Source: Flavobacteriales bacterium (GTDB taxonomy: Bacteria > Bacteroidota > Bacteroidia > Flavobacteriales_D > Crocinitomicaceae). Taken from it: a DNA stretch of 64,000 bases. Below, one piece after another: positions 7,879-17,313 of the stretch. The stretch is from contig JAKSBJ010000078.1 in NCBI GenBank assembly GCA_022361195.1, positions 1 to 64,000 on the forward strand, written 5' to 3'. Under the pieces are notes generated by a model. That model was not told the DNA's origin. It did no database searches and saw only the letters and a list, made by a program, of their open reading frames with translations. A program made the position numbers and the translations under genes. The stretch's first letter is position 1; the number at the start of each line of letters is the position of its first letter.

Positions 7879-10800
7879 TTACTTCACATTTACACGTATT
7901 CCCTCCGAATGAGCTGTAAACTCAGGAGCATACATGCATTGAATAGTGGTAATTCCATTCGAGAAATTTCCTTTGTGTTGAACTCTTAAATCGTACTCAA
8001 AGACATATGTTCCTTTTTTGATAAAGTCAAAAAAGAAGTTGGTCGCGGCATCTTTTGTGGCTTGATAATACCCCAGGCCATCTTGATAACGATAAGAGGA
8101 TAATACATCAATTGGTTCAAAACCGGAGGCGCGCATATCTTTCATGTGAACGTATTCTAAATTTCGATCTGTTCGCAATACAATACGTACTCTAACCTTA
8201 TCACCCACTTCTAAGGTTTGATTATCCTCAACAGCTCTTAGTTTCTCTCCTTCATCTGTTACATCAACCAAAAACAAACGTTTTTCTAATTTGAGATTGG
8301 TTTCGGCAAAAGTGATTTTGTCTAAATCTTCAAAGTATTGCCAATAAGCTGCTCCCCAGGCTACACCTTCACTCTTTTTGGTGAGTTGAATGTCTCCCAT
8401 TTCTGGTTTTACTTCTTCTTTGTTCCAGTGGGTTTTAAAGTAACCTGTTCCGGCTTGTGATTTAACCTGGTAAGGATTATTTTCCTGAGGGTTTTCAACA
8501 TACTCAATGGCTTTGCCACCCACAGTAATTTCAACCAAATCATCATTGGCTAAGAGATCTGTTCCTTTGAGCAATAATGCATAAACAGCTTCGGTAGTTT
8601 GTTTGGTGGTTTTCCAATTGGTGGTTTGTTTTTCTTTGAGTAACCAAATTTTTAACTCTTCTACAGCTTCTTGATCATTGGTTACTTCATCAAACATCTC
8701 AATCATGAGTGCCTGAGTTTCAATTGGAGCTTCGTACCAATAATATCCTACATAGTACTCCTTCCAGTACATTCCAAACTCTTCTTTATGAATAGCACGA
8801 TCTTTTAAGGATTTAACAATGTCGGTTGAAAGTTCTTTCATTTCCATTCTGTGAGCGGCCAGGGCAATCATTCCTTCGGCATAAATGTTAAAGTTGAGCC
8901 AGAATTTGCTGGCTTGATCTTTAAAGTACATTACTGCCTCCTGCGTATTTTTGTTCATCCCAATTTGAGGGAAATACGATCGGGCATAGAGATATTGAAT
9001 TTGAGTGTACCCAATGTGTTGGTTGATTTTATAATCAGGGTCGTATTTTTTGATGTTGCGATAATCTTTGACAATTTCCCCATCCAAATACTGAACACCT
9101 TTTTTCACCATTTTCCACACTTTGTGATTTTCTTTCACATCCTTTATTCCTAAATGATCCAAATGCCCCATTCCGGTTATAATGTGTTGCGTGATGTAGC
9201 GATTTTCTCGCATTCCAGGAAACCAAGGCCATCCACCATTAGGGGATTGATTTTTTATGGTTTTAGCCAGAGCTTTATCCAGCTCACGTGACATGCGTTC
9301 CATATCCAGTAAAATGGCCAGGTTCTTTTTGCTTTGGGTTTCATCTTGTGCATCTAAAACCCATGGCGTTTCTTCTAAAATAACGGACTTTAGCTCCTGA
9401 TTTTTCTCCAAATTGGACAAGAATGCTTCTGGTGAATTTTCTCCCCAATCTTCAATCACCTTTTTGATCTTAGGGTTTGAATTCATGATGTGAGAAGCAA
9501 TAGCATTTGAATAATAACGCGTAAAGGTTTGCTCGGCACATTCATAAGGATACTCCATCATGTAAGGCATAGCTTGTAGAGCATACCAGGCAGGGTTTGA
9601 AGTGAATTCCAGCGTATAACGATGGTGACGTAAAGTAGCACTGCTACCCGATGCTTTTAGTTTGTCAAAGCTGAATGCCTTAGATTCTTTCCCGCGAATT
9701 GGCAATGGAAGCGATTCAGTTACCATCATACGATTCGATAAAATTGGCAATACATTTTCCTCTCCATCCGAGAAATCTCCTGCTTTGGCTACAATTCTAT
9801 ATTTCACGGCCGAAACTTCGTAAGGAACGGCAATGTTCCAGGAAACCACCGTACTCTTTTTGCCCTCAACACTAAAGTCTTGTTGAAAGTCCTTCAATTT
9901 AAATTTAGCATCAATAACCTCTTCGGTAAAAGGGTCAATCAGGCTCAATTGAATTTTCCCCTTAAGTTCTTCTTCAGTAAGGTTGGAGACCTTGGACGAA
10001 ATGGTTATTTGATCGCCTTCTCGTAAGAAACGTGGTGCATTTGGTACAACCATTAAATCCTTTTGGGTAACTACTTCTTCTGAGATGGTTCCTATTTTAA
10101 GATCTTGAGTGTGTGCTAAGCCTAAGAACTTCCATTTAGTTAATGATTCTGGAATCGTAAACTTGATCTTAACATTTCCATTTTCATCACTGAGCAATTG
10201 AGGGAAAAAGAAAGCTGTTTCGCTAAAGTTTGAACGAGCTTTAACGGTAGACAAGTCGATCATCTCAGGACTTCCTGTTGTTTCGTTTTGTACATTACCT
10301 GATACAGCTTGTTGTTTGTTGTCGTCTCGACTTTCTAATGTGGACGTTGTTGCGGTATTCATAGAAATTTCTGAATCAACAAGATCAAGGATACCGCCCT
10401 GCATATCATAATCATCTACTGCTGTTTGATCTAATTCTGCTGCTTCTGCTACTTTGTCTTTACTATATTCTTTTTTGGAGACAGCTTCTTGTTCATACAT
10501 CACATCACCATCTAATCCACGGAGGTAATTAAAATTGTAGGAACCAGGGTAATAGTAATGGCTATAACCAAAGTAGTTTAGTGTCGGAAAATAGCGGTAA
10601 GGATAACCTACATAATCGTTCCAATAATAATGGATATTACTACCGTAGGTTTGTTGAATTCCAAGAGGATTTCCCCATTGACTATTTCCGTAATAGGTGT
10701 TATAGACATTGAGATAAAAAGAATTTGGACTGTAGAGCTCATCTAAGCTTGCATCATAGAGAGCAGCTAATAGCTCGGCCATTTCTTTTTCTCCTTTTTT

Positions 10801-13800
10801 GTTTTTAATGGTCAATGTCCATTCTTCATCTGCTCCCGGTAATAGCTTGTCCCGAAAAGTGGAGAATTCTAAATCAAGTTCCTTATTTGTATAGGGAACC
10901 ATTACGGTAACCGAATTACCAAATTTACGATTGTTTTTAATTGCTGTAAAATGAATGGTAAAGTTCCCTCTTTGACTTTCCGTAACTGGAAAACTCAATT
11001 TTTTCTGTTCTTTTGAAAGGGTAATTTGGTTAGACTTGATAATGGTATTTTGAACTTCTACGTCATAATGAACTAAAATGTCTTCATCGGCAGTTCCAAC
11101 CAATATTTCGGCTGTTTCACCTACTTCCACTTTAAATTTTAGCAGTTTAATCCACAAAGGATCATTGGTAGGAGCCTTTTTGGCTTCAGGATTAAAAAGA
11201 GTAAAGTAAAATTGATCTTTTACTTCGACTCCACTTTTATCTTTTGAAACAGCTTCGTATACATAAACTCCAGGTCCCCATGAACTGTATTTAGGAAAAG
11301 CAATACTATCTGTTTTTTTAGTGTCAAAATGAGTACTAAAAACTTCTTCCCCTTTTTCCCAGTTGTAGTAGATATTTTCGTCATGATAGGTTTCTAAAGG
11401 AAAGAGTTCTTTGAATTTTTCTTCCTTCCACTGAGGCATATCTGGTTTAGCCCACAATCGGTCGTAATAAACCTGGTTGGGAACTTGAAGCTGATGAATG
11501 CTAATTTCTCCATTGGCTGGAATTGATTCTCCATTGAGGTTAGTAGTGCTTAATCGAAGAAAGAAATCATCTTGAAGATTCATTTCAGATGTTAGGTTAT
11601 TACCCAGTTGCAAGCTGTGGTATCCTATCATCACATTTGTACTGGTGGAGTGAGTCTCTCCATTTATATCAGTTACATCTGCATAGATGGTATAAGAAAA
11701 AACAGGGAGATTTTTTGGATCAACACTTTTATCAGCTAAAGCTTTAAAGGAGATTTCAAATTCACCATTTTCATCCGTTTGGGTTGTTCCATGAGCAATT
11801 TCCTTTGGTGCGGAAGGTTGCCAATACCACCAGTAGTACCATGGGCTGTAAGTGGTATTTCGTACAATTCGATATTGTACGTCGGCACCATCAATTCTAT
11901 TACCAGCAAAAGCTTCTGCGAAACCAGTTGTTGTAATTTGGTCATTCAGTTGGAACTCACCTTCGAGAGGTTTCATTTCAACCATAAATTTTGGTCGTTT
12001 ATATTCCTCTACTCTAAAGCAAGAAGAGCCATGAGAGTTTTTAATACACATTTGGCCTGTTAAAACCCCAAATGGAGCAGTGAATTTACCTTCAAATGAA
12101 CCAAATTGATTGGTTTTAACAGTTACATGATCAACTTCCTGTCCGTTGACATCATAGAAATAAACGGTAGTTGAATAATTTGTGGCTAGTATCTTTTTAT
12201 TGTCAGAATGGTTGACGACAATTCCTTTGAAGTAGATAGTTTGCCCAGGACGATAAATGGTTCGATCGGTAAAAAACTGAGTAGAATAATGGTTGTTATT
12301 ATAGTCATAATAAGGGTATGAATAAATACCACTAGCTGGAGCGTAAATCTGACCATCATGCTGAATAGAGATATTATAGGTTTTATAATCTTCGGATGCA
12401 TTAAAATTAAATCGTCCATTTTTGTCGGTAGTGTAGGTCCCAACCATCTTATTCTCGTCCATTCGGCTACGATAGTTGTACTTGCGATAGGTCACAGTTG
12501 CTTTTGCTCCGGCTAATGGTTTACCACTCTCACGGTCCGAAACAAGAACTTGATGCTTTCCTTTAATATCGCGACTCTGGTAAGTAATATCACTTACCCA
12601 AAGAGGCATAAATGAAAAAGCTGTGTTACCGTCTTTGAATTCAGGATCAGAACTAACGATAACATAGTAGTGACCATTTTTGAGTTCCGGAATTAAGATT
12701 TCAGTAGTATGTGGTTGATAGTCTCCGGGATCGGTTAAGTTGAGGGTTGAATTGTGAATTCCTTTTGTACGTCTCAGGTCCATAATGAACTTGTCCCAAT
12801 TGTATGATGCCTTATAGATTTTTTTATGATCGAAAGGAATAATTTTCATGTAGAGTTGATCTACATTACGGTATTGGAGAAGAAATTTTGATCTTGTTTG
12901 AGTTGGAACGGCCTCTTCACCATTAATATTTAACTCTTTGGTCAATATCGTGGCTCTTAAGGCTGCACATTGTTGACCTCCATGAGCATTGGGATATTTT
13001 GCAATGGTTTTATTACAAATGTCCAAAGCAACTTTCTTTTCCCATCTATTAGTTGTGTCTCCCGCTGCGCTGTATAAATCCCCTTTTTGGACATGATAAG
13101 CCGCAATTTCGTACCATACTTCCGAAATATAAGGTGTTTGATGGTAGTTGTTTGTTAGGCGTTGTAGAGCAGTATAATAGAGATTGTCTTTTTCGGAATG
13201 AAAAGCGTTTTGATAAACATACTTTAATCGTTCCAATTCCAGAATGAGTAAAGCATCCTGATTCTTATTGTCTAAGTGGAATCGGGTAAGTTCCTGAAAA
13301 AGTTTAACAGAGGCAAATTGGTTACTCAGCGAATCTTTAGTAGCAGGTTTCATGGAAAGGAAAGTGGAGTTGGAGGAGAAGTAATGTGCTTCTTCCATCA
13401 CAAATGTTTCTGCTGGTCCTTGAATGTAAAAAGTGTTGGATTTGTAAAAATCTAAAGCTCGATGAGCCAGAAAATCAAAAAGTGTTGGTCGCAAATCATT
13501 GGACTGATTCGAATAGGAAGCAATATCACTAAAATCGCTAATTTCAGCTGTTTTTGAGATGTTAGCATTATTTAATGAAAGCAAATAATGGTATTGAATA
13601 CGACGAGCAATTCGTTTTAAATCCCAGGTTCTTATATCCTTTAAGTCAACATCTGCTACTTCAGTTCTGTCCTGAAATTTCCAGCTGTTAGAAGAATAAT
13701 AACCCCAATACACTTCGGCGGTGAGTGAATGGAGAATTTCTTTTGAGGGAGAAGGAGCCTTTTTAATCAACTCATCCAGGCGCGAAATTCCAAGTACATA

Positions 13801-14076
13801 GTCGTCTTCTTCCAAATAAGCATTGTACCTAAGTTCGTACAATACGGCTTTTATTACCTGATTGTGGTTTTCCTGTTTGGTGGCTTTGTCGAAAATTTGT
13901 TCAACTTCAGATAAGGCCATTCGGTAAAGACCTTTTCGTTCTAGTGAATCTACTTTTTGCCAATTTTTTAAATATTTTGGATCATCACCTTGCTGAGAGG
14001 TGGTTCCTGATGCCAGTGTAAAGAGCCCAGTAGAAATGGAAATCACTGATAATGTGGCAATTATTAATCTTCTCAT
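7879..14076 (-). CDS. giant alpha-2-macroglobulin-like protein with CxEQ thioester motif
   Basis: 2065 residues from ATG 14076; an upstream in-frame ATG (14121) would put 15 polar residues before the signal peptide MRRLIIATLSVISIST, so the shorter start is chosen. Seen in order: helical/TPR-like N-terminal part (~40-400), MG domains with DRTIYRPGQTIYFKGIV (MG2 hallmark, ~600), PNAPRFLREGDQI (~1330), and the thioester-type motif YPYECAEQT with Cys1513 and Gln1516, followed by an alpha/alpha-barrel complement-like domain. Bacterial A2Ms are thought to trap proteases or help guard the envelope. A Tyr-rich stretch (~1110-1192) and an acidic linker interrupt the middle. The usual partner pbpC is not adjacent. 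A beta-sandwich C-terminal domain closes the protein. Confidence 0.92.
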   Translation of the reverse strand: MRRLIIATLSVISISTGLFTLASGTTSQQGDDPKYLKNWQKVDSLERKGLYRMALSEVEQIFDKATKQENHNQVIKAVLYELRYNAYLEEDDYVLGISRLDELIKKAPSPSKEILHSLTAEVYWGYYSSNSWKFQDRTEVADVDLKDIRTWDLKRIARRIQYHYLLSLNNANISKTAEISDFSDIASYSNQSNDLRPTLFDFLAHRALDFYKSNTFYIQGPAETFVMEEAHYFSSNSTFLSMKPATKDSLSNQFASVKLFQELTRFHLDNKNQDALLILELERLKYVYQNAFHSEKDNLYYTALQRLTNNYHQTPYISEVWYEIAAYHVQKGDLYSAAGDTTNRWEKKVALDICNKTIAKYPNAHGGQQCAALRATILTKELNINGEEAVPTQTRSKFLLQYRNVDQLYMKIIPFDHKKIYKASYNWDKFIMDLRRTKGIHNSTLNLTDPGDYQPHTTEILIPELKNGHYYVIVSSDPEFKDGNTAFSFMPLWVSDITYQSRDIKGKHQVLVSDRESGKPLAGAKATVTYRKYNYRSRMDENKMVGTYTTDKNGRFNFNASEDYKTYNISIQHDGQIYAPASGIYSYPYYDYNNNHYSTQFFTDRTIYRPGQTIYFKGIVVNHSDNKKILATNYSTTVYFYDVNGQEVDHVTVKTNQFGSFEGKFTAPFGVLTGQMCIKNSHGSSCFRVEEYKRPKFMVEMKPLEGEFQLNDQITTTGFAEAFAGNRIDGADVQYRIVRNTTYSPWYYWWYWQPSAPKEIAHGTTQTDENGEFEISFKALADKSVDPKNLPVFSYTIYADVTDINGETHSTSTNVMIGYHSLQLGNNLTSEMNLQDDFFLRLSTTNLNGESIPANGEISIHQLQVPNQVYYDRLWAKPDMPQWKEEKFKELFPLETYHDENIYYNWEKGEEVFSTHFDTKKTDSIAFPKYSSWGPGVYVYEAVSKDKSGVEVKDQFYFTLFNPEAKKAPTNDPLWIKLLKFKVEVGETAEILVGTADEDILVHYDVEVQNTIIKSNQITLSKEQKKLSFPVTESQRGNFTIHFTAIKNNRKFGNSVTVMVPYTNKELDLEFSTFRDKLLPGADEEWTLTIKNKKGEKEMAELLAALYDASLDELYSPNSFYLNVYNTYYGNSQWGNPLGIQQTYGSNIHYYWNDYVGYPYRYFPTLNYFGYSHYYYPGSYNFNYLRGLDGDVMYEQEAVSKKEYSKDKVAEAAELDQTAVDDYDMQGGILDLVDSEISMNTATTSTLESRDDNKQQAVSGNVQNETTGSPEMIDLSTVKARSNFSETAFFFPQLLSDENGNVKIKFTIPESLTKWKFLGLAHTQDLKIGTISEEVVTQKDLMVVPNAPRFLREGDQITISSKVSNLTEEELKGKIQLSLIDPFTEEVIDAKFKLKDFQQDFSVEGKKSTVVSWNIAVPYEVSAVKYRIVAKAGDFSDGEENVLPILSNRMMVTESLPLPIRGKESKAFSFDKLKASGSSATLRHHRYTLEFTSNPAWYALQAMPYMMEYPYECAEQTFTRYYSNAIASHIMNSNPKIKKVIEDWGENSPEAFLSNLEKNQELKSVILEETPWVLDAQDETQSKKNLAILLDMERMSRELDKALAKTIKNQSPNGGWPWFPGMRENRYITQHIITGMGHLDHLGIKDVKENHKVWKMVKKGVQYLDGEIVKDYRNIKKYDPDYKINQHIGYTQIQYLYARSYFPQIGMNKNTQEAVMYFKDQASKFWLNFNIYAEGMIALAAHRMEMKELSTDIVKSLKDRAIHKEEFGMYWKEYYVGYYWYEAPIETQALMIEMFDEVTNDQEAVEELKIWLLKEKQTTNWKTTKQTTEAVYALLLKGTDLLANDDLVEITVGGKAIEYVENPQENNPYQVKSQAGTGYFKTHWNKEEVKPEMGDIQLTKKSEGVAWGAAYWQYFEDLDKITFAETNLKLEKRLFLVDVTDEGEKLRAVEDNQTLEVGDKVRVRIVLRTDRNLEYVHMKDMRASGFEPIDVLSSYRYQDGLGYYQATKDAATNFFFDFIKKGTYVFEYDLRVQHKGNFSNGITTIQCMYAPEFTAHSEGIRVNVK

Positions 14077-14189
14077 TTTGCTTATTTGCTTGTTATGATT
14101 AAATGTACAAATAAGGTTCAAAAGGGTTCATTCTTAATCTAAGAATAGTGTTTCTTGAGATAAAGATGTAAACCACTCGTCGAAATGTG

Positions 14190-14221
14190 TTGGGACAGAC
14201 AAAATATATCGGTTACTTTTG
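14190..14221 (+). promoter_or_regulatory. candidate promoter, TTG-N21-TACTTTTG
   Basis: A TTG at 14190-14192 and a perfect TAnnTTTG at 14214-14221 are 21 nt apart, inside the 17-23 nt range described for Flavobacterium-type promoters. Transcription would start near 14227, about 20 nt before ATG 14248, which argues against the upstream in-frame ATG at 14185. Confidence 0.5.
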
Positions 14222-14247
14222 GCAGAGTGAAATTCCCTGAAGGAAAT

Positions 14248-14472
14248 ATGGAAGTTGAGCATTTTCCGGTCTCAATAAGTGATTTACAAGATCGGTATTA
14301 TGAGGGTGAAGGGTTGACGATGGAAGAGCGACAAGCATTGGCCAACTTCGACTCTTATCGTATTTCCTATTTAAAAGAGGCAATGAGTGAAGAAGATTTT
14401 GAGCAACGATACTTTGAGTTGCAAATTAAATCTAACCTCTCTTCTTATACTGAATTTCTGAACATCGGATAG
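14248..14472 (+). CDS. small acidic hypothetical protein
   Basis: 74 residues from ATG 14248 (MEVEHFPVSISDLQDRYYEG); an upstream in-frame ATG at 14185 would give 95 residues but lies before the best promoter and adds a Cys/Trp-rich stretch of unlikely composition. A GAAGGAAAT purine tract precedes ATG 14248. The protein is helical and charged, rich in Glu and Tyr, without signal peptide or membrane segment, so cytosolic. I do not recognise a family. It diverges from the A2M-like gene and ends at a strong bidirectional terminator, so it is monocistronic. Confidence 0.65.
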   Translation: MEVEHFPVSISDLQDRYYEGEGLTMEERQALANFDSYRISYLKEAMSEEDFEQRYFELQIKSNLSSYTEFLNIG

Positions 14473-14500
14473 TTTCAAAAAAACTTTTATAAAACAAAAA

Positions 14501-14530
14501 ACCCGATCGTTTTACCGATCGGGTTTTTTA
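14501..14530. terminator. bidirectional intrinsic terminator
   Basis: Perfect stem ACCCGATCG / CGATCGGGT around a TTTTAC loop, with a T tract on the plus side and an A tract on the other. It serves the small plus-strand gene and the convergent T9SS gene. Confidence 0.9.
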
Positions 14531-14548
14531 ATATTAAGAGGCAAATAA

Positions 14549-16414
14549 CTATTTAGTTACTACCATTCTTTTAGTGATTTTAGTTTCACCTACAGTGAAA
14601 GTGTAGAAGTAGATTCCTTCAGAGAAATCAGCAGCGTTAAGGTTAAGCTTGTGCTCACCAGCAGCTTGGTTTCCTTTGTTGATATCAAGAACTACTCTTC
14701 CGCTAGCGTCAACGAACTGTACAGTTACGTTAGCAGCTTCTTCTAAGCTATAAGTAATTGATGAGTTTACGTCAAATGGATTTGGAACGTTTTGTCCAAC
14801 AGTTAAGTTACTGTTAGTCTTCTCGTCAATAGAAACATAGTTTTGAAGGTCAGCTCTAATCATGATAGCATCTGGAGTGATCAATTGGAATCCTGATCCG
14901 TCAATGTATCCTTGAACAGTTCCTTCCATAACTGGCTGAGCCATTCCGAAAGTTGGAGGAGTTGGTCCACCATAGTGACCAGCAGTGATCAAAATAACAT
15001 CTCCTTCAGAAACAACAACAGCATCGTCAGTGAAATATAATTTTACGAATCCACCAACATCACCTGGTTGTAATTCATACTCATCAGTAGTGTTTTGGTA
15101 TACCCAGTCACCAGCTCCGTCATCGTAGATATAAACGTCACCGTAAACTTGATCATTCTCAGCTCCAGCAGAAATGAAAACATCAATTGCTCCAATTTCA
15201 GCATTACCGAAAACTTCCATAATGTTACCAATAGTCATTACACCTTCTGGAGATGAAGTTACAGAGTTAATTCCACCTGTAGCAACTCCATTATCTCTAC
15301 CGTAAGTCAATTCAGTTACTTCGATAGCGTCAGTAGAAACATCGTTATCAGTTACATCGTCAGGATTGTCTCCGTCGAAAGTATAAGTAATGTTGTAAGT
15401 TCCTAATCCATCAGCAGGAGTAAAAGCAGCAGCTCCAGATAAAGAATCTGAATCACAAACAGCTAAATCAACTGGAGTTGTAGATCCTGTATAAACAGAA
15501 CCACTTTTTTCAACTTCGATGTTCAATTTAGCACCAGTATGATCAGCACCACCATTGTTTGATCCCCATCCTGAGAATTCGATTTCAGTAATTTGAGATT
15601 CAGGAATCATGTAGTACTCAAGACCTTCTACGAAAGCAGGTCCATCAACACCTGATCTGTGGTATGTAGCATCGTTTTGGATATCGTAAGAGAAACCTTC
15701 AACGATTCTTACATCATCAACAAACCATCCGTAATCAACATAGTTTGCACTAGGACCGTTAACAGCATCAGCCCAGTACAATCTGATCATTACATTAGAA
15801 GGATCATCTGCGATAGCACAGTGAATAGGGAATCTTCTAGTTTGAGGTTTTGCATAAACATCTCCACCGTCAATAGTCAAAGGAGGAATATCGTCGTTTG
15901 AACCAACAGTGATCCACTCAGTACCACCATCAATAGAAACCTGAATTTCTTGAGTTGTGATGAAACGAGCTCCATATTGCTCCCACTCAATGTGTGGTGC
16001 AGGAATCCCTGTTAAATCTAAACTACCGTCAAACTCTAAAGTAAATGGAGCATCTTCAATTGGATCAGGTGATCCGGTTGGGTCTCCGTTTCTGAATCGA
16101 GCGAAGTTTCCTGAAGTACCCATGTCAGCGTCAAAACCGTACCAGTCGTTCGTTTCACTTCCAATTGACCATCCCCACTCATCGTAGTCTCCCGAAGGAC
16201 CAGTGGCAATCCAGTTAGCTGGATCTTCAAATCCATCTTCCCAAATGATGTCTCCACCAGCTCTATCTTCAGCCATTGGACGATCCTCAATATTATTCGG
16301 AGCTGTAAAAGCAAGTTTTTTGGCTCCTGCATGCTCACCCTGAGGGTTTGATACCTGCGCATTTAAAGCACCGGCAGCATAAACCGTCAAGGCCAATAAG
16401 TAAACCTTTTTCAT
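14549..16414 (-). CDS. secreted protein with T9SS type A sorting domain
   Basis: 621 residues from ATG 16414, chosen because the signal peptide MKKVYLLALTVYAAGALNAQ begins there; an in-frame ATG 22 codons upstream adds unlikely sequence. Residues ~60-245 (WEDGFEDPANW, WFVDDVRIVEG) resemble a MAM/jelly-roll-type beta-sandwich. A middle region reads like adhesion/Ig modules, and the last ~80 residues are a T9SS type A domain (VGQNVPNPFDVNSSITYSL, VQFVDASGRVV, GIYFYTFTVGETKITKRMVV). The codons are strongly biased (AAC, ACT, GCA/GCT), suggesting high expression. No catalytic motif was found. It is followed by the bidirectional terminator at 14501. Confidence 0.9.
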   Translation of the reverse strand: MKKVYLLALTVYAAGALNAQVSNPQGEHAGAKKLAFTAPNNIEDRPMAEDRAGGDIIWEDGFEDPANWIATGPSGDYDEWGWSIGSETNDWYGFDADMGTSGNFARFRNGDPTGSPDPIEDAPFTLEFDGSLDLTGIPAPHIEWEQYGARFITTQEIQVSIDGGTEWITVGSNDDIPPLTIDGGDVYAKPQTRRFPIHCAIADDPSNVMIRLYWADAVNGPSANYVDYGWFVDDVRIVEGFSYDIQNDATYHRSGVDGPAFVEGLEYYMIPESQITEIEFSGWGSNNGGADHTGAKLNIEVEKSGSVYTGSTTPVDLAVCDSDSLSGAAAFTPADGLGTYNITYTFDGDNPDDVTDNDVSTDAIEVTELTYGRDNGVATGGINSVTSSPEGVMTIGNIMEVFGNAEIGAIDVFISAGAENDQVYGDVYIYDDGAGDWVYQNTTDEYELQPGDVGGFVKLYFTDDAVVVSEGDVILITAGHYGGPTPPTFGMAQPVMEGTVQGYIDGSGFQLITPDAIMIRADLQNYVSIDEKTNSNLTVGQNVPNPFDVNSSITYSLEEAANVTVQFVDASGRVVLDINKGNQAAGEHKLNLNAADFSEGIYFYTFTVGETKITKRMVVTK

Positions 16415-16530
16415 TTTGTCTTTGATTTTTAAAATTAAGCAGCTGTAAATATAACAAAAAGAGGTGGAATCTCCCAACAAGATACCCTTTTCATCTAGTT
16501 AAGTGCTCATTCTGTTGATTTTGATGAAAA

Positions 16531-17313
16531 CTAATCTGCGTCCAGATAGGCCGTAAATTTTTGACGGATGTCCTCCAATTTTTCATAGTTAATTGTTTGG
16601 ATTTGAATAACTTCTTGAGATGGAGTACATTGTAGTTCAGGATTTCCCCAAGGGTCGTAAATGGCTGAATCACCGGAGTATACGATGTCATTTCCGTCTT
16701 TTCCAACCCGATTTAAACCAAGGCAAAAAGCCTGATTTTCAATAGCTCGTGCTTGAATTAAATTCTTCCATGCATAGCTTCTTTTTTCGGGCCAGTTGGC
16801 AATGTATATCATGAGGTCATAATCTTGTTTTTGACCATCAAAGTGATTTCTGGAAAAAACGGGAAATCGCAAATCATAACATACTTGCAACAAAATTCGC
16901 CAACCATTAAGTTCGTAGACAACCCGTTCTTCTCCCGGACTGAAAAATTCGTTTTCTCCAGCCATTCTAAATAGGTGTCGTTTGTTGTAATAGGCCAAAA
17001 CCTCCATTTCATCGACAATAACAAAGCGATTGTAAAAATGTCCTTCTTCTTCAATGATTAAGGATGCTCCCAACTGACATTTGAGCAAAGCGGCTTGTTT
17101 TTTTAGCCAACTAATAGCTTCACCATCCATCGTTTCTGCCATGCTGTGTGCATTCATTGTAAAGGAGGTGTTAAACATTTCAGGGAGCAGAATCAAGTCA
17201 GCATCTTTGCCTTCAAGATGCTTTTTGAAAATGGCTTCAAAGTGTGTATAATTCGCTGCTTTGTCTTCCCAATGCTGGTGGGTTTGAACCAATCCTATTT
17301 TTAAATCCTGCAT
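16531..17313 (-). CDS. omega-amidase, carbon-nitrogen hydrolase (YafV/Nit2 type)
   Basis: 260 residues, typical for the nitrilase superfamily. The catalytic triad is visible as Glu45 (ILLPEMF), Lys111 (YYNKRHLF) and Cys145 (LQVCYDLRFPVFSR). The pattern CYDLRFP and the length fit omega-amidases of the YafV/Nit2 group, which hydrolyse alpha-ketoglutaramate or alpha-ketosuccinamate to 2-oxoglutarate or oxaloacetate plus ammonia. No signal peptide, so cytosolic. Its first 13 bp overlap the end of the upstream aminotransferase gene, indicating translational coupling. That neighbour can use glutamine as amino donor and would produce this enzyme's substrate. Confidence 0.9.
   Translation of the reverse strand: MQDLKIGLVQTHQHWEDKAANYTHFEAIFKKHLEGKDADLILLPEMFNTSFTMNAHSMAETMDGEAISWLKKQAALLKCQLGASLIIEEEGHFYNRFVIVDEMEVLAYYNKRHLFRMAGENEFFSPGEERVVYELNGWRILLQVCYDLRFPVFSRNHFDGQKQDYDLMIYIANWPEKRSYAWKNLIQARAIENQAFCLGLNRVGKDGNDIVYSGDSAIYDPWGNPELQCTPSQEVIQIQTINYEKLEDIRQKFTAYLDAD

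Noticed and set aside
14077-14121. 15-residue N-terminal extension of the A2M-like protein
   Set aside because: It would put polar residues in front of a clear signal peptide; ATG 14076 is a better start.
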